The notes below the pieces were generated by a model, which was given only the letters and a program-made list of their open reading frames with translations, was not told the DNA's origin and ran no database searches. A program made the translations under genes and the position numbers. This document shows positions 22,657 through 34,961 of a DNA stretch of 64,000 bases, one piece after another. The stretch's first letter is position 1; each line of letters begins with the position of its first letter. The stretch lies in contig NC_068352.1 of NCBI RefSeq assembly GCF_014633365.1, positions 2,162,393 through 2,226,392 of the forward strand. The letters are read 5' to 3'. This stretch comes from Diospyros lotus. Its lineage: Eukaryota; Streptophyta; Magnoliopsida; Ericales; Ebenaceae.

Positions 22657-23010
22657 TGATGTGGCATTACCTAAAATTACCAGAATACCCCTACGCGCTA
22701 ATAGTATTGCTCGCCACGTGAATTACCCGAGAGGCTGACATGTGGCAAGTCAATAATCTTGTGCGGAGTCCAAAAGATCCGGAGCAGTCCTCATCAGGTA
22801 TAAAAAGCTCTACAGCTCTCACAGTTATTACTACTTGCATTTATTTTACTGATTTGAGCGTCGGAGTCCACCCCGGGGGATCTTAGCCCCGCCACTCCGT
22901 TGTCTTGCAGGTTCTATCACCGAGTTCCGACATTGTCAAGTCCGAAGTTCAATTCTTGAGACCCATTCGCAGAGGTAGCACGTGATGGTCGGTCCCAAAA
23001 ACCATCATCA
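22657..23010 (+). repeat. Right LTR of the inverted pair
   Basis: 354 bp, the same length as the left LTR but on the plus strand, preceded by the polypurine tract GGAGTGGGGGCAAG (22,643-22,656). It contains a TATA-type box (GTATAAAAAGC, about 22,798-22,808) and the GATTTGAGCGTCGGAGTCC U5 motif. Confidence 0.9.
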
Positions 23011-23539
23011 TATATATTAACAAAAAAAAACATAAAACGTCTATAAATTACGGTAGAGTATATTCCAAGCTACCTCCAAAAAATATTAAATCAACTACGG
23101 AAGACAAAAAAAGCTCTCAATCAAAGTGAATAAAAACAAACTAAACCTCACAACATATCAATAATATACTAGAGGCTATAATATCAAATTGGATCCTTAA
23201 TCACCGGACTAACTTTTTGAGATCCCTTTTTTGCTTTCTTAGTCACATTGTTCTTCTTCGTCTTCCTTTTTCATTTGAGACTTTGATTTAACAGGAATAC
23301 TCTCCATGTTTTAAGTATTTGATCTATCAAATGCATAAACTTCTAAGTGAAAGTTTATTGAGTGGCGTTTGACTTGACGGTAATAGTTCATTTTTTAATT
23401 TTGTAGGTAAAAGTTTAAACAAAATGAGACTTGTTGTAGTTGTAAATTTGATTAATTCGAGAAATATTAGGGGACCCAGTACATTTCTTGAACTCATTTA
23501 AGATTTAATAAATTTTTAAAAAAATTTAATAAATTATTA

Positions 23540-24255
23540 GTCGAGTAAAAAAAATTTACTCGATTAACCTTTGTGAGCAAATTTACATACAAAAATATTA
23601 CTTAATTAAAAAGATTTATTATTTAAGAAAAAATAATATTAATTGATTAAAAAATTATTTTATTCAAATAAAAATAATATTAATTGATTAAAAAATTTCT
23701 CTATTTAAATAAAAATGTGTGAGTTATTTGGATCTAATAGTAGTCATCCCTCGCAGAGTCAAATAAAACGGGGAAAATGTGCGGACAAAAGCCGTTAAAA
23801 AAACAGTGGTGGATAGAGCCTACCACCATGGCTATTTCACATGCGTTCCACACGTCCTAAGGGTTCATTGACCAACCAAACATGTCTTTAAGGCTTGACC
23901 AGTTAGTTTCTTAGTCGGCGTGACCTCTTAAAAAGAGTACGAGATTATATCATTCATGTTAGGTAACTGAATAAATTAATTTTTTAAAAATTAAATTAAA
24001 TTAAATCGATCAAATAAATATTTAAACCAAACAAAATAAAAAATAAAAAATAAAAAAACCAAAAAAAGTATACAATTTGGTAAAAAATAACATTATTTTT
24101 GACATTTCGATCCTCTCAATTATTTTGTTTTTTTTTTTAATACAAAAACTCAACTAAAGTGAATTAATCGAAACACTCAAATTTAAAAATTAAACCAAAC
24201 TGAAATACAAATTGAACCAAATCAAATCATTAATTTTAATTAGTTCAGTTTAATT
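23540..24255. other. Spacer between duplication copies A and B
   Basis: AT-rich sequence with repeated AAAAATAATATTAATTGATTAAAAA runs (23,560-23,720), a GC-richer piece at 23,750-23,935 and, from about 23,990, a decayed AACCAAAC/AACCGAAA-rich stretch like the hAT elements in this window. No gene is visible. Confidence 0.5.
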
Positions 24256-26405
24256 ATTTCAATTTAACCGAAATATTACTCACTCATAGTCTTATATTGA
24301 CTTCTCAAATACTTTGATATTGGGTAAATTATATTGGTAACTTTTAAACTTTATATTTTTTAATAAATTAATCATTATACTTTAATATAATGGCTAAATT
24401 TGATTTCTGCTAAAATTTAGTTTCTCTTTTAATTTTTCATCAAATTTATTAACAAAAATTAGCCTGGTATACATTAATATAAATTCTAAATTACATGATT
24501 GTATGGTTTAGATTATTTTAACATCAAATAATTTTGTGACCACTAATATAATTTAGTTTGTTATAGAATATATTGGGTCTTTAATATGGAATATACTTCC
24601 CTTTTTATTTTGTTAAATTCAATATTTTCAACACAATGTGAACAAAACATTATATTGAGTAGCTTTATCATTTGATTATATGAAAATTTCAGTTAACTTA
24701 ATTATTTTGATAAATTTCAACCAGATTTAGTTTAAGGTTTTAGTTCGATAACAAACTCTTCAATATAATGAACAAATGCATACCTCTAGACTAAATACAT
24801 ACTGCACTCTGTTGTCTTTGCATCGATAATTTCACGTCACTATGTTCATGAAATTAAGTGGAGAGATTGATAATGTTACTAGAAATTATTCCTAATAAAG
24901 GACTTCATGATGAACAAATGCATAATTAAGCAACTAGAGGTACCAAACTCAAATTTATTAAGACCACAAATTCCAATATAAAAGCTTAAAGGAGTGGTTC
25001 TTGTTACGCATTTATTAAAAAAATTAATTGAAAATTTATTAAGTGACGTTTGATCATTCATGTATTTTTAAAAAAACTACATCTACCTCAATTAACTTCA
25101 TTACCTCGTATCAATATTGTTTTGGCAATTGAAAGTTGTCGTAATTTTTTTTTTTGTAAAAGCCCAAAATGTCTTTATATTTATATATCCATTCCCTTTT
25201 TCTCGGCCATCTCCACCTTACTCTTTTGTCTCTATCCTCCTCTCTCTTGATTTGCATCTCAGTAGTATTGATTGATGAGGTTGTTAAGGACCACGACTTC
25301 TTTCTAATTTCCCCTCTCTTTCTCTATCTCTTTAAGGCATAAAAATAGTTGGTAAATAAACTCATTAACAATGAAGTTATAGAGATCCTAACATTACTGA
25401 TGCATGGGGAATAGGCGATGCCGAATAGAAAAAGGAGAAGGGCAATGCCAATGGCTATTTTCAAAGATGTCAATGGTATCTCTCTTTTTCTCCCTCTTAG
25501 TTGATTCGACTTCCTTACTCCCTCTATTCCTTTCTTTTTATGTCTTTCTCTTATTCGAAGAAGATAACCTAGATCTATGTCTTCAAATACAATAAAACTT
25601 AAACAAACAAAATCTAGATTTGGGTTTCTTAGATTACAATTCGTTTTTGTCTTTGAAGACACTTAGATCAATTCCTTTTCGAAGACGAAGTTGAAAAAAT
25701 CTAGATTTGGGTTTTGTTCATCTTTGAAGACATTGAAACCTAAATTTGAGTTTCATTTTCAAACACTTTGAAATGCATAGAGTAATATGTGAAATTTACA
25801 CTCAATTTTAAGTTACCTCTTGATGACTTAATTTAATCATTCAAATGGTTATAAGGTTTGGGACGCCAGTATTAGCATATGGGCTTCAACCCAACCCATC
25901 TAAGGCATTTCTTATGAACTCATAGTGAATTTATGACCTCATTAATTTATAACAAATTTGTCAACAATTTTACTAATGCACTTGAATAAATTTTGCTTAA
26001 AATTTTGTCTAAACATAAAAATTAAACTACAACCATCAAACACTACATAATAAACTTTCATTTGAAAATTTTAATTTTTTTATTTACATCTGTATAGCTC
26101 AAGTTACCCCTCTAGTGTGTGTATATATATGCAAGGCATCACTAAGAAACTACAAATATAGGATTAATCGTTTAATTCCTAGCATCGTTTTTCACTCATA
26201 AATCTTATATCTTAATATAGCTAAGTCAATCTCGTACTAGGAAGCATTTGAGGGTAGTTCAAATACCATTTGTAATAACAAAATTGTCACCAAAACTAGT
26301 GGCTTAAAGTGACTTATAAGTTAATGGAGCAAATTATCGATGTGTGGTTGGTTCGTGACAACTTATATATCTATTATCTTATTGTACAAGTAAATATATC
26401 ATTTG

Positions 26406-26603
26406 TCTCCACGGGTATAGCCCAGCGATTGAGACCGTACATGTGTTGGTTCCAAAGAGTCTTGGATTCTAGCTGCTATATAGCCAGTCACAGATCCCGT
26501 GTTCGAATCTCATTGTTGGGTTCCATGATTTACCTCTCCTGCAGAAATCTTAGGGCTGAGCTGTGGAGGTCCTTAAAGTGAGGGATTTCACATTTTAGTC
26601 CCA
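26406..26603 (+). mobile_element. tRNA-derived SINE, copy 1
   Basis: About 198 bp with pol III boxes near the 5' end: an A-box-like TATAGCCCAGCGATTGAGA and a B-box GTTCGAATC (26,500-26,508). The tail is CCTTAAAGTGAGGGATTTCACATTTTAGTCCC rather than poly(A). An 18-bp TSD (AAGTAAATATATCATTTG) lies at 26,388-26,405 and 26,604-26,621, and copy A has the empty site at about 6,748. The tail matches the SINE at 54,728-54,967. Confidence 0.85.
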
Positions 26604-27282
26604 AAGTAAATATATCATTTGATATATGAAACTCTGTCAATAAAATATATTTTTTAAATATATTTTATAGATTTTACTTAAAATAAATTTCTAACATTTA
26701 CTATTGAATTAACTAAAAACCTATTTACCACAACATCATCTCTTCTTAATTTAAAATTTACATAAGAAATTAAATATCAACTGTCAAGGGATAGCATGCG
26801 TCACATATCAAAATATTATTTAAGTAAATATCTTTATTTTAAAATTATTTTTGGGAAAAAATAAAATTTTGAATAAAAATAGCACAAAGATGGAATTTTT
26901 AAATTTTTTACTATAATGATAAAGATACAATACATTTTTTTTTTTACTTTTGTATTCATATATTAATGATTTAATTTAATGGTTCTAATACTTAAAAGGT
27001 TTGGGCCTCCAATATTAGCTTATGGGCTTTGGCCCAATGGATGTAGTCCATTTTCTCTAGACACTAGTGTTGGTAGGGGGAGGTGGGCCTATTGGGTGCT
27101 ATTACTTTTTCTTTGCGATCTTATTATTAATTTGACCTCTCTATGCCAAGATACTAAAAAATCTCCAATTCTTATTTGAAATCCTAATTTTTTTGTTTGT
27201 GAAATTGTATATATTCCAACCGATTTTGGGAACCCTTGCTATGTCTTGTATATAGGTACACGATCAAGATTTGTGTTATTCA

Positions 27283-27528
27283 TGTGCTCAAGGGGGGGAG
27301 AATGTAATACCCCAAGAGCCCAGAGAAGTTAGTATATATCGAGGATAGTGTAAGGAAAGAAACAATACCAGCTGGATACCTTTTGGGCTGAATGTTGGCA
27401 AAGAACTCCCAAGTTAAGCGTGCTTGACCTGGGGTAATCCAAGGATGGGTGACCCCCCTGGGAAGTTCGTGTAGGCCCATCAGGGTAAGTTGTTCCGGTC
27501 CTTCCTATCGCTCGAACGAGATGTTACA
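27283..27528 (+). mobile_element. Cassandra TRIM, 3' LTR remnant
   Basis: The 226-bp LTR (27,303-27,528; TGTAATACCCC to GATGTTACA) is preceded by 20 bp of the element's internal 3' end, including the polypurine tract CAAGGGGGGGAGA. The 5' LTR and primer-binding site are missing. Left of it is unit sequence ending TTTGTGTTAT, so the truncation junction is at about 27,282. This LTR retains the best 5S rRNA-like segment of the family in the window, with box-C-like GGATGGGTGACC followed by CCTGGGAAGT. Confidence 0.85.
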
Positions 27529-28249
27529 CTTAAAGTCACAATGAGTTTGGTTACTGTTGTAGTCTAACCACGGGGACAACTCCCCAGAGAAATCCCCATA
27601 AAGGTCATTGAGAAGCGTGCTTGTGACTAGACAAGTGTTCGCTAGAGTATTGTCTTTCGGAGCCAAGATATTGTGGGATAACCAAGCAGGCCTTGGCCAA
27701 ACCTGCCCTAAGGATCACCAAAGAAATTCGAAGACTTGGAAGACCCTGAAGAGTCTTTGGGGGAAGTTCATCTAATGACTTCGAAGATCTATGAAGTCTT
27801 CAAGAAAGTCATTAGTGCCCAATAACCCTGAAGACTAACCCTTGAATCTCAAAGGCACCTTCAGGCCCTCCAATCTTGGGAACTTTTGCTATGTCTTGTA
27901 TATATATACACGATTAATATTTGTGTTATGAACGTGCAAATTAAAAAAAAAAAACGCTTGATAGTTGGAGTTTATTTTTTAGGAAAAACTTAAATTACGA
28001 TAAGTTTGATTATAGTGGCAAAAACTTTTTCAAGTTTATTTTATGTTTAATGCTAGAGGTCACAAGTTCAAATATTGGTTGTATGATTTTTGTTTTCATA
28101 AATACTATATACAAAGGATATTTTTAAATTTTAATTTATTAATAAAGCTCGTATAACACTAAAATAAGGTTATTTCTTGTATAATAGAAATAGAAGATAT
28201 ACAAACACATGCTAGTGCATTATCTAATAATTAGGTTGTACGAAAATGG

Positions 28250-28680
28250 AAATGAAAAACATGTATGATACAAAATAGAAACAAAAAAATAACATTTTTT
28301 CAAAAGAATAAAAACAAAAACTCAAAAAAATGCATAAATAAAATACGTATAGGGCATTTTTATAAATATTATTTTTAATATAAAAAATTATAAAAAAATT
28401 GAGTTAGAGACGATTTTTTTTTTCATCTCTAACCTTTTCATGAACAGAAACCCATATCCAAATTAAAAATATATTTTTGATATTTTTTTAATATTATAAA
28501 ATGATTGAAATGTTTCTAAAATTACAAAAATAATTTAAAAATATTTTTTGATTGCTTTTCGACGTTTTGATATGAGAAATATTTTGAAAACTTCGAAACG
28601 ACACTCTCAGGTCATTTTCGTGCATCGTAATCTAACAAGACATGATTGTGAAAATATTAAGGTTCATTTGTTTTTAATTT
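28250..28680. repeat. Dispersed repeat family Y, copy 2
   Basis: Copy B partner of 12,340-12,770, with the same order of words (ATTTTTAATATAAAAAATTA, GAGTTAGAGACGA, then the GTGCATCGTAATC end). Confidence 0.5.
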
Positions 28681-30909
28681 TAGTATTTAATATCCTGAGT
28701 AAAAATAGACACCCTCGTTCGTTAGAATTAACTCTAAAAGAAATATAATAATATATTCATAAATTCAGGACCACATGATTCTGTATAATTATTTTTTTTT
28801 TGAAAAGAAAAAGACTGCAAATGATGGTATCATTATGTGGATGTGAGCATAATCCAATGATGATGATGATGATATGAGGCGGTGGAGTTAAGCTTTTTGC
28901 AGCGTCAATGAGACTTTCAAATGTATGCATGGCTATGAGTGGGCACATGTCATGTGCATTTGCAACTTTTGGTTGCTCAAAGCACGGCCAAAAGCATCTT
29001 TTCTCCCCCAACTTTTATTGTTTTCTTTTAATTTTTTATAATTTTAAATATATTTTTAGATTATATAAAATTATTTATTAAAATATTTGACCAGTAAATA
29101 ATATGCACACATATTAATTTTTCTATATCTCCTTAACTCTCTCTCTCTCCTCGGTATCTTTTCAACTCTCCCTCTCTTTTCAATTATGTCTTTTCAACCC
29201 TCTCTCTCGAGCGTCTTCTCAATTCATTTTTTTTCTTCAATTATATCTTATTCGATTGCTTTTTTTCTTTTTTTAATGTCTCTTATATCTAAACATAAAC
29301 GTAATATTACATATATATAATTATTTATTTATTTATAAATCCTAATTAGAAGAATATCACTAAATTGGCAATGTAAATGCTAAATTAATGAGGAGATAGG
29401 GGAGAAGATATTAATGGAAAATAGTGATGATGGTTGGAACTAATCACTGGTCTTATTTTAGGATAATCACTTTTTAAGGTTAATACCTATAAAATACAAG
29501 TGGAGAGTTAGTAATAAATATCACTTAGAAAAAATAATAGCGAGATTGTAGTTAGCTTATTTTATTTGTATTTACATAAATTGGGGGGAGACGAGATACT
29601 TTAGAGTTATTCTCAAGATTTGTTGGAATTCTTGAGATTTTGTGCAAGATTCTTGAATTTAACTGTTATCAAATAACAAAATCTCTAGTTTAAATTTAAA
29701 TTTGGATAGATCTACTAGATCTAATTCGGCTCCTCCTAAATTGAAATTCGAGACTTAGATCTAGGTTATTCTTTTAAATTTGGATTTAGGTTGGATGAGA
29801 GACCTGTTGTTTTTTCATTATTTGACAATAAAAACACTTTATGAGTGTTGAATCTTTATTCTTCACGAGCAACTTGATAATTTTCAACTTTGTGAATACT
29901 CCTACATCAAATGTGTATGCCAAATTAACTGGAGATAGAAGTAGAAAATATTGAATCACCTGAGAGTAAATAGTATAGTTTAAATTTATTAAAAATTAAA
30001 ATAATTTTATTTTTAATCTATACAAATGGCAATGTGATTAAACTATAATATAATAACATTAATATTTTCTGGAGAGACTGGATACTTAGAAAAAAAAAAA
30101 AAAAAGCTCAAGACCAAGATGGTTTATTGTACCAAATTGGATCCAAATTTGTGTATTTCCTCTATTTTTCACATGTCACATGGTGTTAGGTAACATGTCA
30201 CTTGCTGGACCAATCTGCCAACTCTGAAAGTTGGTTGGGAGATAAAGTATATAAACAAATATACATAAATTAGCGGAGTGGGCCGAATGTGTAAAAAAAA
30301 ATTAAATAAAAGCTTATTGCATGACATTTGATAATTATAATTTGTTTTTTAATTTTTTGAGACAAAATTTTAAATAAAAAAATTCTTTCGTGTAGTGATA
30401 AAGTTGTTTGAAAAATAAGTTATTATTTAGAAATTATAAGTTCATATCGTGTCATTTTTTAAAACGACATATAAAACATACATATTTTAGAAAAATATTT
30501 TATTAATAGTGATGAGGGTTTCTTAATTTTCCCACAAGACAATCTTAAGGTGACACGTGCCCATATTAGGAAAGTGACATATGATACTTTCTCTCTGATA
30601 GCCGAAAACAATGATCCCTATAATGGTCGAAAAATCACGTACTAATATTTTGAAAATCCTATACAATATATAAACATACATAATTATATATATATATAAA
30701 ATATGTAGTAAAATTTTGATAGATGAATAGAATAATCTCTTTTATTTGAAGAATCATTTTGTCGGTGTTTGGTTACCTTGGTCTTCTTTTTATTTCAAGC
30801 CAAGTTGATTTTAAAGGCTTAGTCCTAGGGTGTTAGACAACTTTTTCTTGATCAGTAATTAAAAATATTCTAACTTTGAATAAAATTACATAAAAATCAT
30901 TTCTTGAAA

Positions 30910-31290
30910 AGAAGCAATGTGTGTCCTTGGACACTCAGATTTAGATTAAGGTAAACAGATCCCCAAGATTTCATATCTGGGTTAGGAATTAATTTATGAG
31001 TATACTTAGACTTAGGTAAAAGATTCGGCCCAAATGATTGGATCCACCTAATCTGGACCCAAATCTCCAACTAGCGCTTATCACAATCAAGTCCCTGATT
31101 GTCTATATGGTATGATTATAGCCATTCACTAGCTCCACAATATATCTATATAAAGTTGTGAATTTCAAAATGCATATACCATAATTATTATATACTATTA
31201 TTTTATTTCATTTCTAGTACTGAGACTAACTTGATCATCAAAGATTATATTAAGGGAGTGATCCCTACCTTTGTAGGTGAAGTAGGTCTT
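30910..31290 (+). mobile_element. Old Tat-like LTR remnant, copy B
   Basis: Collinear partner of 15,650-16,000, with the same TATA-type word (CTATATAAAGTT) and the TGAGACTAACTTGATCATC U5-like stretch. Being shared by both copies, it is part of the ancestral duplicated unit. Confidence 0.4.
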
Positions 31291-32279
31291 GAACGAGCTC
31301 AAGATCAAGGAAAGCTATTAAATGCACTCACTTTAAATAAACCTTAACAATAATCAAAATCGTAATCACTTTTTTTATTTATACAATTATCCATTGTAAT
31401 ATTAAATTCGTGCATGGATGCCAGCCTCACAAGGGGTGAGCCACCCCGTGCCAGGCACGTGCCGCATGTGGACGAACCCATCATGGTTGTTGGAGACAGT
31501 TGGAATGATAAATGAGGAAGAGAATGTACCAAACACTTAAAACCCTTCAAGTGAAAAGTTGAGCATAATGTGGTTTGATGATTAGTGAGATTAGGATGGA
31601 ATCCAAAAGTAAGCTTTCTGTGCACATTTTTTTATATGATAGTAACCTTTATATAATATATTTTGTGTGTTATATTAAGGAAGTAATCCGTATTATATAA
31701 ATATAAAAAATATTTTTTTGTAAATAAATATATATTAATCAAAAAAATCATAAAACATCTACATGTTACGATAAGGTATATTCTGAGCTAACTCAAAAAA
31801 ACATTAAAACAATTAGGAAAGACAAAAAAAAAAAAACTCTCAATAAGAATGAACAAAAATAAACTAAACCTCACAACATATCAATAATATACTAGAGGCT
31901 ATAACATCAAATTAGATCGTTAATCACTTGACTACCTTTTCGAGATCCCTTTTTACTTTCTCGTTCCAATTCTTCTTCTTCCTCCTCCTCTCATATGAGA
32001 TTTTGACTTAATAGGAATACTTTCCATGCTTGAAATATTTGGTCCGTCAAATGCAGAAACTTCTAAGTGAAAGTTTATTGGGTGGCGTTTGACAGTAATA
32101 GTTTATTTTTTAATTTTATGTAATAGTTTATTTTTTAATTTTGTACATAAAATTTTAAACAAAATGATACTTCTTGTAGGCTTGTAGCTATAAATTTGTT
32201 TAATTTAAGAAATATTAAAGGACCCAGTACATTTCTGGAACTCATTTAAGATTTAATAAATTTTTATTTTTTAATAATT

Positions 32280-33697
32280 TTTATATTTGATACTTAATAT
32301 TATTTAAATTAATAGTTTTTAAAAAACCCCAAATTACTATATCAATAAACAATTTAATTTTAGGTGTCTTCCTTCTTTTAGGAACCCCTGATGTCACATA
32401 ATGATTGTGTCACCTTCTACTAATTACTAATTATCCCAATTTTGTATGATGGTGTCTTGTCTTTGTCATGAAAGGCCAAACTCTCCCTTGCATTAATTAA
32501 CATCTCTGAAATTTATCTCAAATTTACATTTAATTTATTCTCTATTAGATGATCTAAGTTAAATTTTAATTTACCTTTGTGAACGAGCAGTTCACTACGA
32601 GTTGAAAGCTCGAGGAGCCATCTCCTTGAATACACCTAGACGATTATGCAGTTTTGCACAGAGACAGATTTGAATCCACAACCTTGCGATGTTCCAAACT
32701 CCTAAATGAGTGTTGTGGACCGTCTATACTAATCCGAAGGGTTTAATAAGTTATTGTCAAGCTTTTTGTAGTTTTGAGACCATATATTTATGTCGAGATA
32801 CAAATTTTTTGTTAATTGTCTTTTAATTTTTTAAGTAAAATATATAAAGAGCATTTCAAAATATTCTAATTTCAAATACCAAAATAAAATGTTTTAAACT
32901 CTCTAAATTTCAATAATACCCTTCGAATACTTTATTTAAAAAAAATAAAAACTTATCATATAAACAAGATTTAGACTTTTGATATCTTATATTTAAAATA
33001 AAACTAATTAGGGTTTTGTCGAACTAGACTGATAAAAATAATGATAAAAGACCGAAAATAAGAGGTCGAAGTGGGAAAAGATTCATTTTTTGCATTCACA
33101 ACAAAGAAAAGGAAAGAAAAATAGCGGGTGAGGTAGTTAAACCGATACAATGGTTTGCTAATTGTTTTTTATAGAATAAAGAAAACACGGTATCAAAGAA
33201 GACAAAAAAAAAAAAAGAAGAAACTAAGTTGGGTTAATAAACTTAACAATAATCTATTAAGTGTGTGTGTGTGTTCTCACAATAAGCAATTTGCTTGTTA
33301 TTCCTTGCTTATGAAATTCAATTTTGATGTCTTACCATAATATATAAGGCAAGAGTTCTGGATATAAAGTCAAGGATGGGAAAAGTCACCCCACCCTTTG
33401 GGAAAAGTCACCCCCACATAATAATTGATGATAGTTATGAGATTGCATATAAAATTAAAATTCAGTGATATTTTTATATTTTTATATAAAGTTTAGTGAC
33501 CATTGATGCTATTTAGCTATCCACGTTTTTAGCCACGTTAACATCTCGTTAGCCTCTTTTAACAACAATTGATGGTAGTTATAAAATTGCATACTAAATT
33601 GAAATTCAATGATCTTTTGATTACAAATTGAAATTCAATAATATTTTTTGTAACTTAGTATAAAGTTCAGTAACATTTGACAGTTAAATACTACTTT
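32280..33697. other. Intergenic, no gene seen
   Basis: AT-rich sequence after the duplication. About 33,424-33,660 carries a loosely repeated block (TTGATGATAGTTATGAGATTGCATA and TTGATGGTAGTTATAAAATTGCATA, with AAATTCA-TGAT words) of about 150-bp period. No coding or RNA gene is recognised. Confidence 0.5.
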
Positions 33698-33925
33698 GTT
33701 AATAATCCTTGATATTCAGGGAATACTTGTTATTTTTGACCTATTCCTTAGACAGTTACCACATAACTAGGTTTGTTAAACGTGGGTTGTTATTTCCTTT
33801 CCAATTCTCTTGTAAGGCTATTTATATAGCCAACGTGCTTTGTTAATTTTATAAGTGAAATTCTCTCAAATTTTGTAGTTCGAACAAATACAGTTTTTGG
33901 TTCTTAACATCTGGTACCAAAGTCC
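33698..33925 (+). mobile_element. Copia-type 5' LTR remnant with primer-binding site
   Basis: A short LTR with a TATA-like TATTTATATAGCC (33,829-33,841) and ATTCTCTCAAATTTTGTAG leader ends TTCTTAACA at 33,909. The next bases, CTGGTACCAAAGTCC, are a slightly decayed methionine-tRNA primer-binding site (TGGTATCAGAGCC). The left end is uncertain: TGTTAA at 33,698 mirrors the TTAACA end, but another TGTTAA lies at 33,774. Sequence after the site is lost by about 33,980. Confidence 0.6.
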
Positions 33926-34961
33926 TATCATGGGGCTTGATCAAAACTTGGAAGTAGCAATCTTTCAAGTGTGTAGCAGCAGGGGCGAAGCTAGAAAAAT
34001 TTTCCAGTGAGGGCCAAACTTATTAAAGGAAAAAATAAAAAACAATGTAATAATATAAATATACTGAAAGTTAACATAATTTATTTAATACCAAATAAAT
34101 AGTCTCTTATTACAAAAAATGTACGTATCTGATATTGATTTCAATACGACATTTAAATATTCATTATCTTTAATATCTAATTTAAGTATTAGAGTGTTTG
34201 TGTGGAACTTCCTTACGCTTTCTGATTGTTCTCTTTCTTGGTAGTTAAAATAAAAATAAAAAAAAAGAAAAAGAAGAAATCATTAAAGAAGAAAAAAAAA
34301 TTAATGAAGAAGAAGAAACAAAAATTGGGACTGACAAAGAAGAAATTGTCGAGAAAAATATAAACTAGTTGAGAAAATGAGGAGTTAGCAGTATGATTGG
34401 CAAGAACTGAGAACCCAACAGTGGTCTCTAGTGGCAACAAGAGCAAAGGAGCCAACCGTGGTGCGACGATACCTCTTTATCGACTTTTATTAACGGTTGA
34501 TTTTTATCTTCTTCATTGATCTTTCATTGTGCGCAAACTCTCAGCATGCTTGGGTTTTGATAAAAAAACATATACATCATTGACATTACAACTCTAGCTA
34601 CACTTTTCAATCGTTGTTAATATAACAAAAAATACCTTTATATTTTCTCTCTCTTTTTATCTTTTTTCTTTGTCTAATGAACTAGATAGAAACCAATAGT
34701 ATATTGATCTCTTTCTTTCTTACTTGGTTCTGTGATAGTTAAACTATTGTCAAACTATAGAGGGAAGCTAATTTTGATTCATGAGAAGAGAGGGAATGAG
34801 AGAGATGTAAAGGCGTTTTTGTCATATTAAAATTTTTAATATCTATAAGGTAACTATAAGAGATAATATAATTAGAATTGCAAAGCTAAAAAGGTCCTTC
34901 ATCATTTTTTAAATGTGAGGGGATGTAAATTTATAATTTTTTTCTCAAAAAACTCATAAAA

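Larger units (their letters stand above)
20752..23010. mobile_element. Tat-like element with two inverted LTRs
   Basis: This 2,259-bp insertion is bounded by two 354-bp LTRs in opposite orientation: 20,752-21,105 (minus) and 22,657-23,010 (plus). Both outer ends are the U5 (3') end, TGATGATGA on the left and CCATCATCA on the right. Flanks repeat TATAT (20,747-20,751 and 23,011-23,015). Copy B carries the uninterrupted AAATATATATTAA at about 31,727, exactly the site predicted for a single 5-bp TSD. Inside each LTR lies the polypurine tract and the 3' internal region of the same Tat-like family as 16,342-20,630, so the two halves are both 3' ends, joined head to head around a copia LTR. The two LTRs look about 90% identical. 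No gag is present. Confidence 0.85.
1..23540. repeat. Segmental duplication, copy A (insertion-loaded)
   Basis: Almost all non-inserted sequence here has a collinear, same-orientation partner in 24,256-32,280. Matching blocks include about 30-830 with 24,285-25,150, 2,770-3,180 with 25,250-25,660, 5,360-5,985 with 25,660-26,275, 11,130-13,560 with 26,730-29,410, 14,110-16,340 with 29,420-31,620 and 23,011-23,525 with 31,735-32,265. Sampled stretches look about 90-95% identical. The interruptions in A are transposons described separately, totalling about 16 kb. No coding sequence is recognisable in the shared part. The left end may lie outside the window. What the ancestral unit was is unknown. 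Confidence 0.9.
24256..32280. repeat. Segmental duplication, copy B (compact)
   Basis: This is the compact partner of copy A, about 8.0 kb against 23.5 kb. It lacks all seven large insertions of A and so records their empty target sites. Its own additions are a SINE (26,406-26,603), a Cassandra 3' remnant (27,283-27,528) and a segment at about 26,960-27,130 that A lacks. Homology starts close to 24,256, in a degraded run of ACCGAA/TTCGGT-type sequence like that in the hAT elements of this window, and fades after about 32,265. I see no gene in it. An assembly artefact that places two haplotypes in tandem would look the same and cannot be excluded from sequence. Confidence 0.9.

Noticed and set aside
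27361..27475. Possible 5S rRNA gene
   Set aside because: The 5S-like block is embedded in a Cassandra LTR, diverges at many positions, and is repeated only with other Cassandra LTRs.
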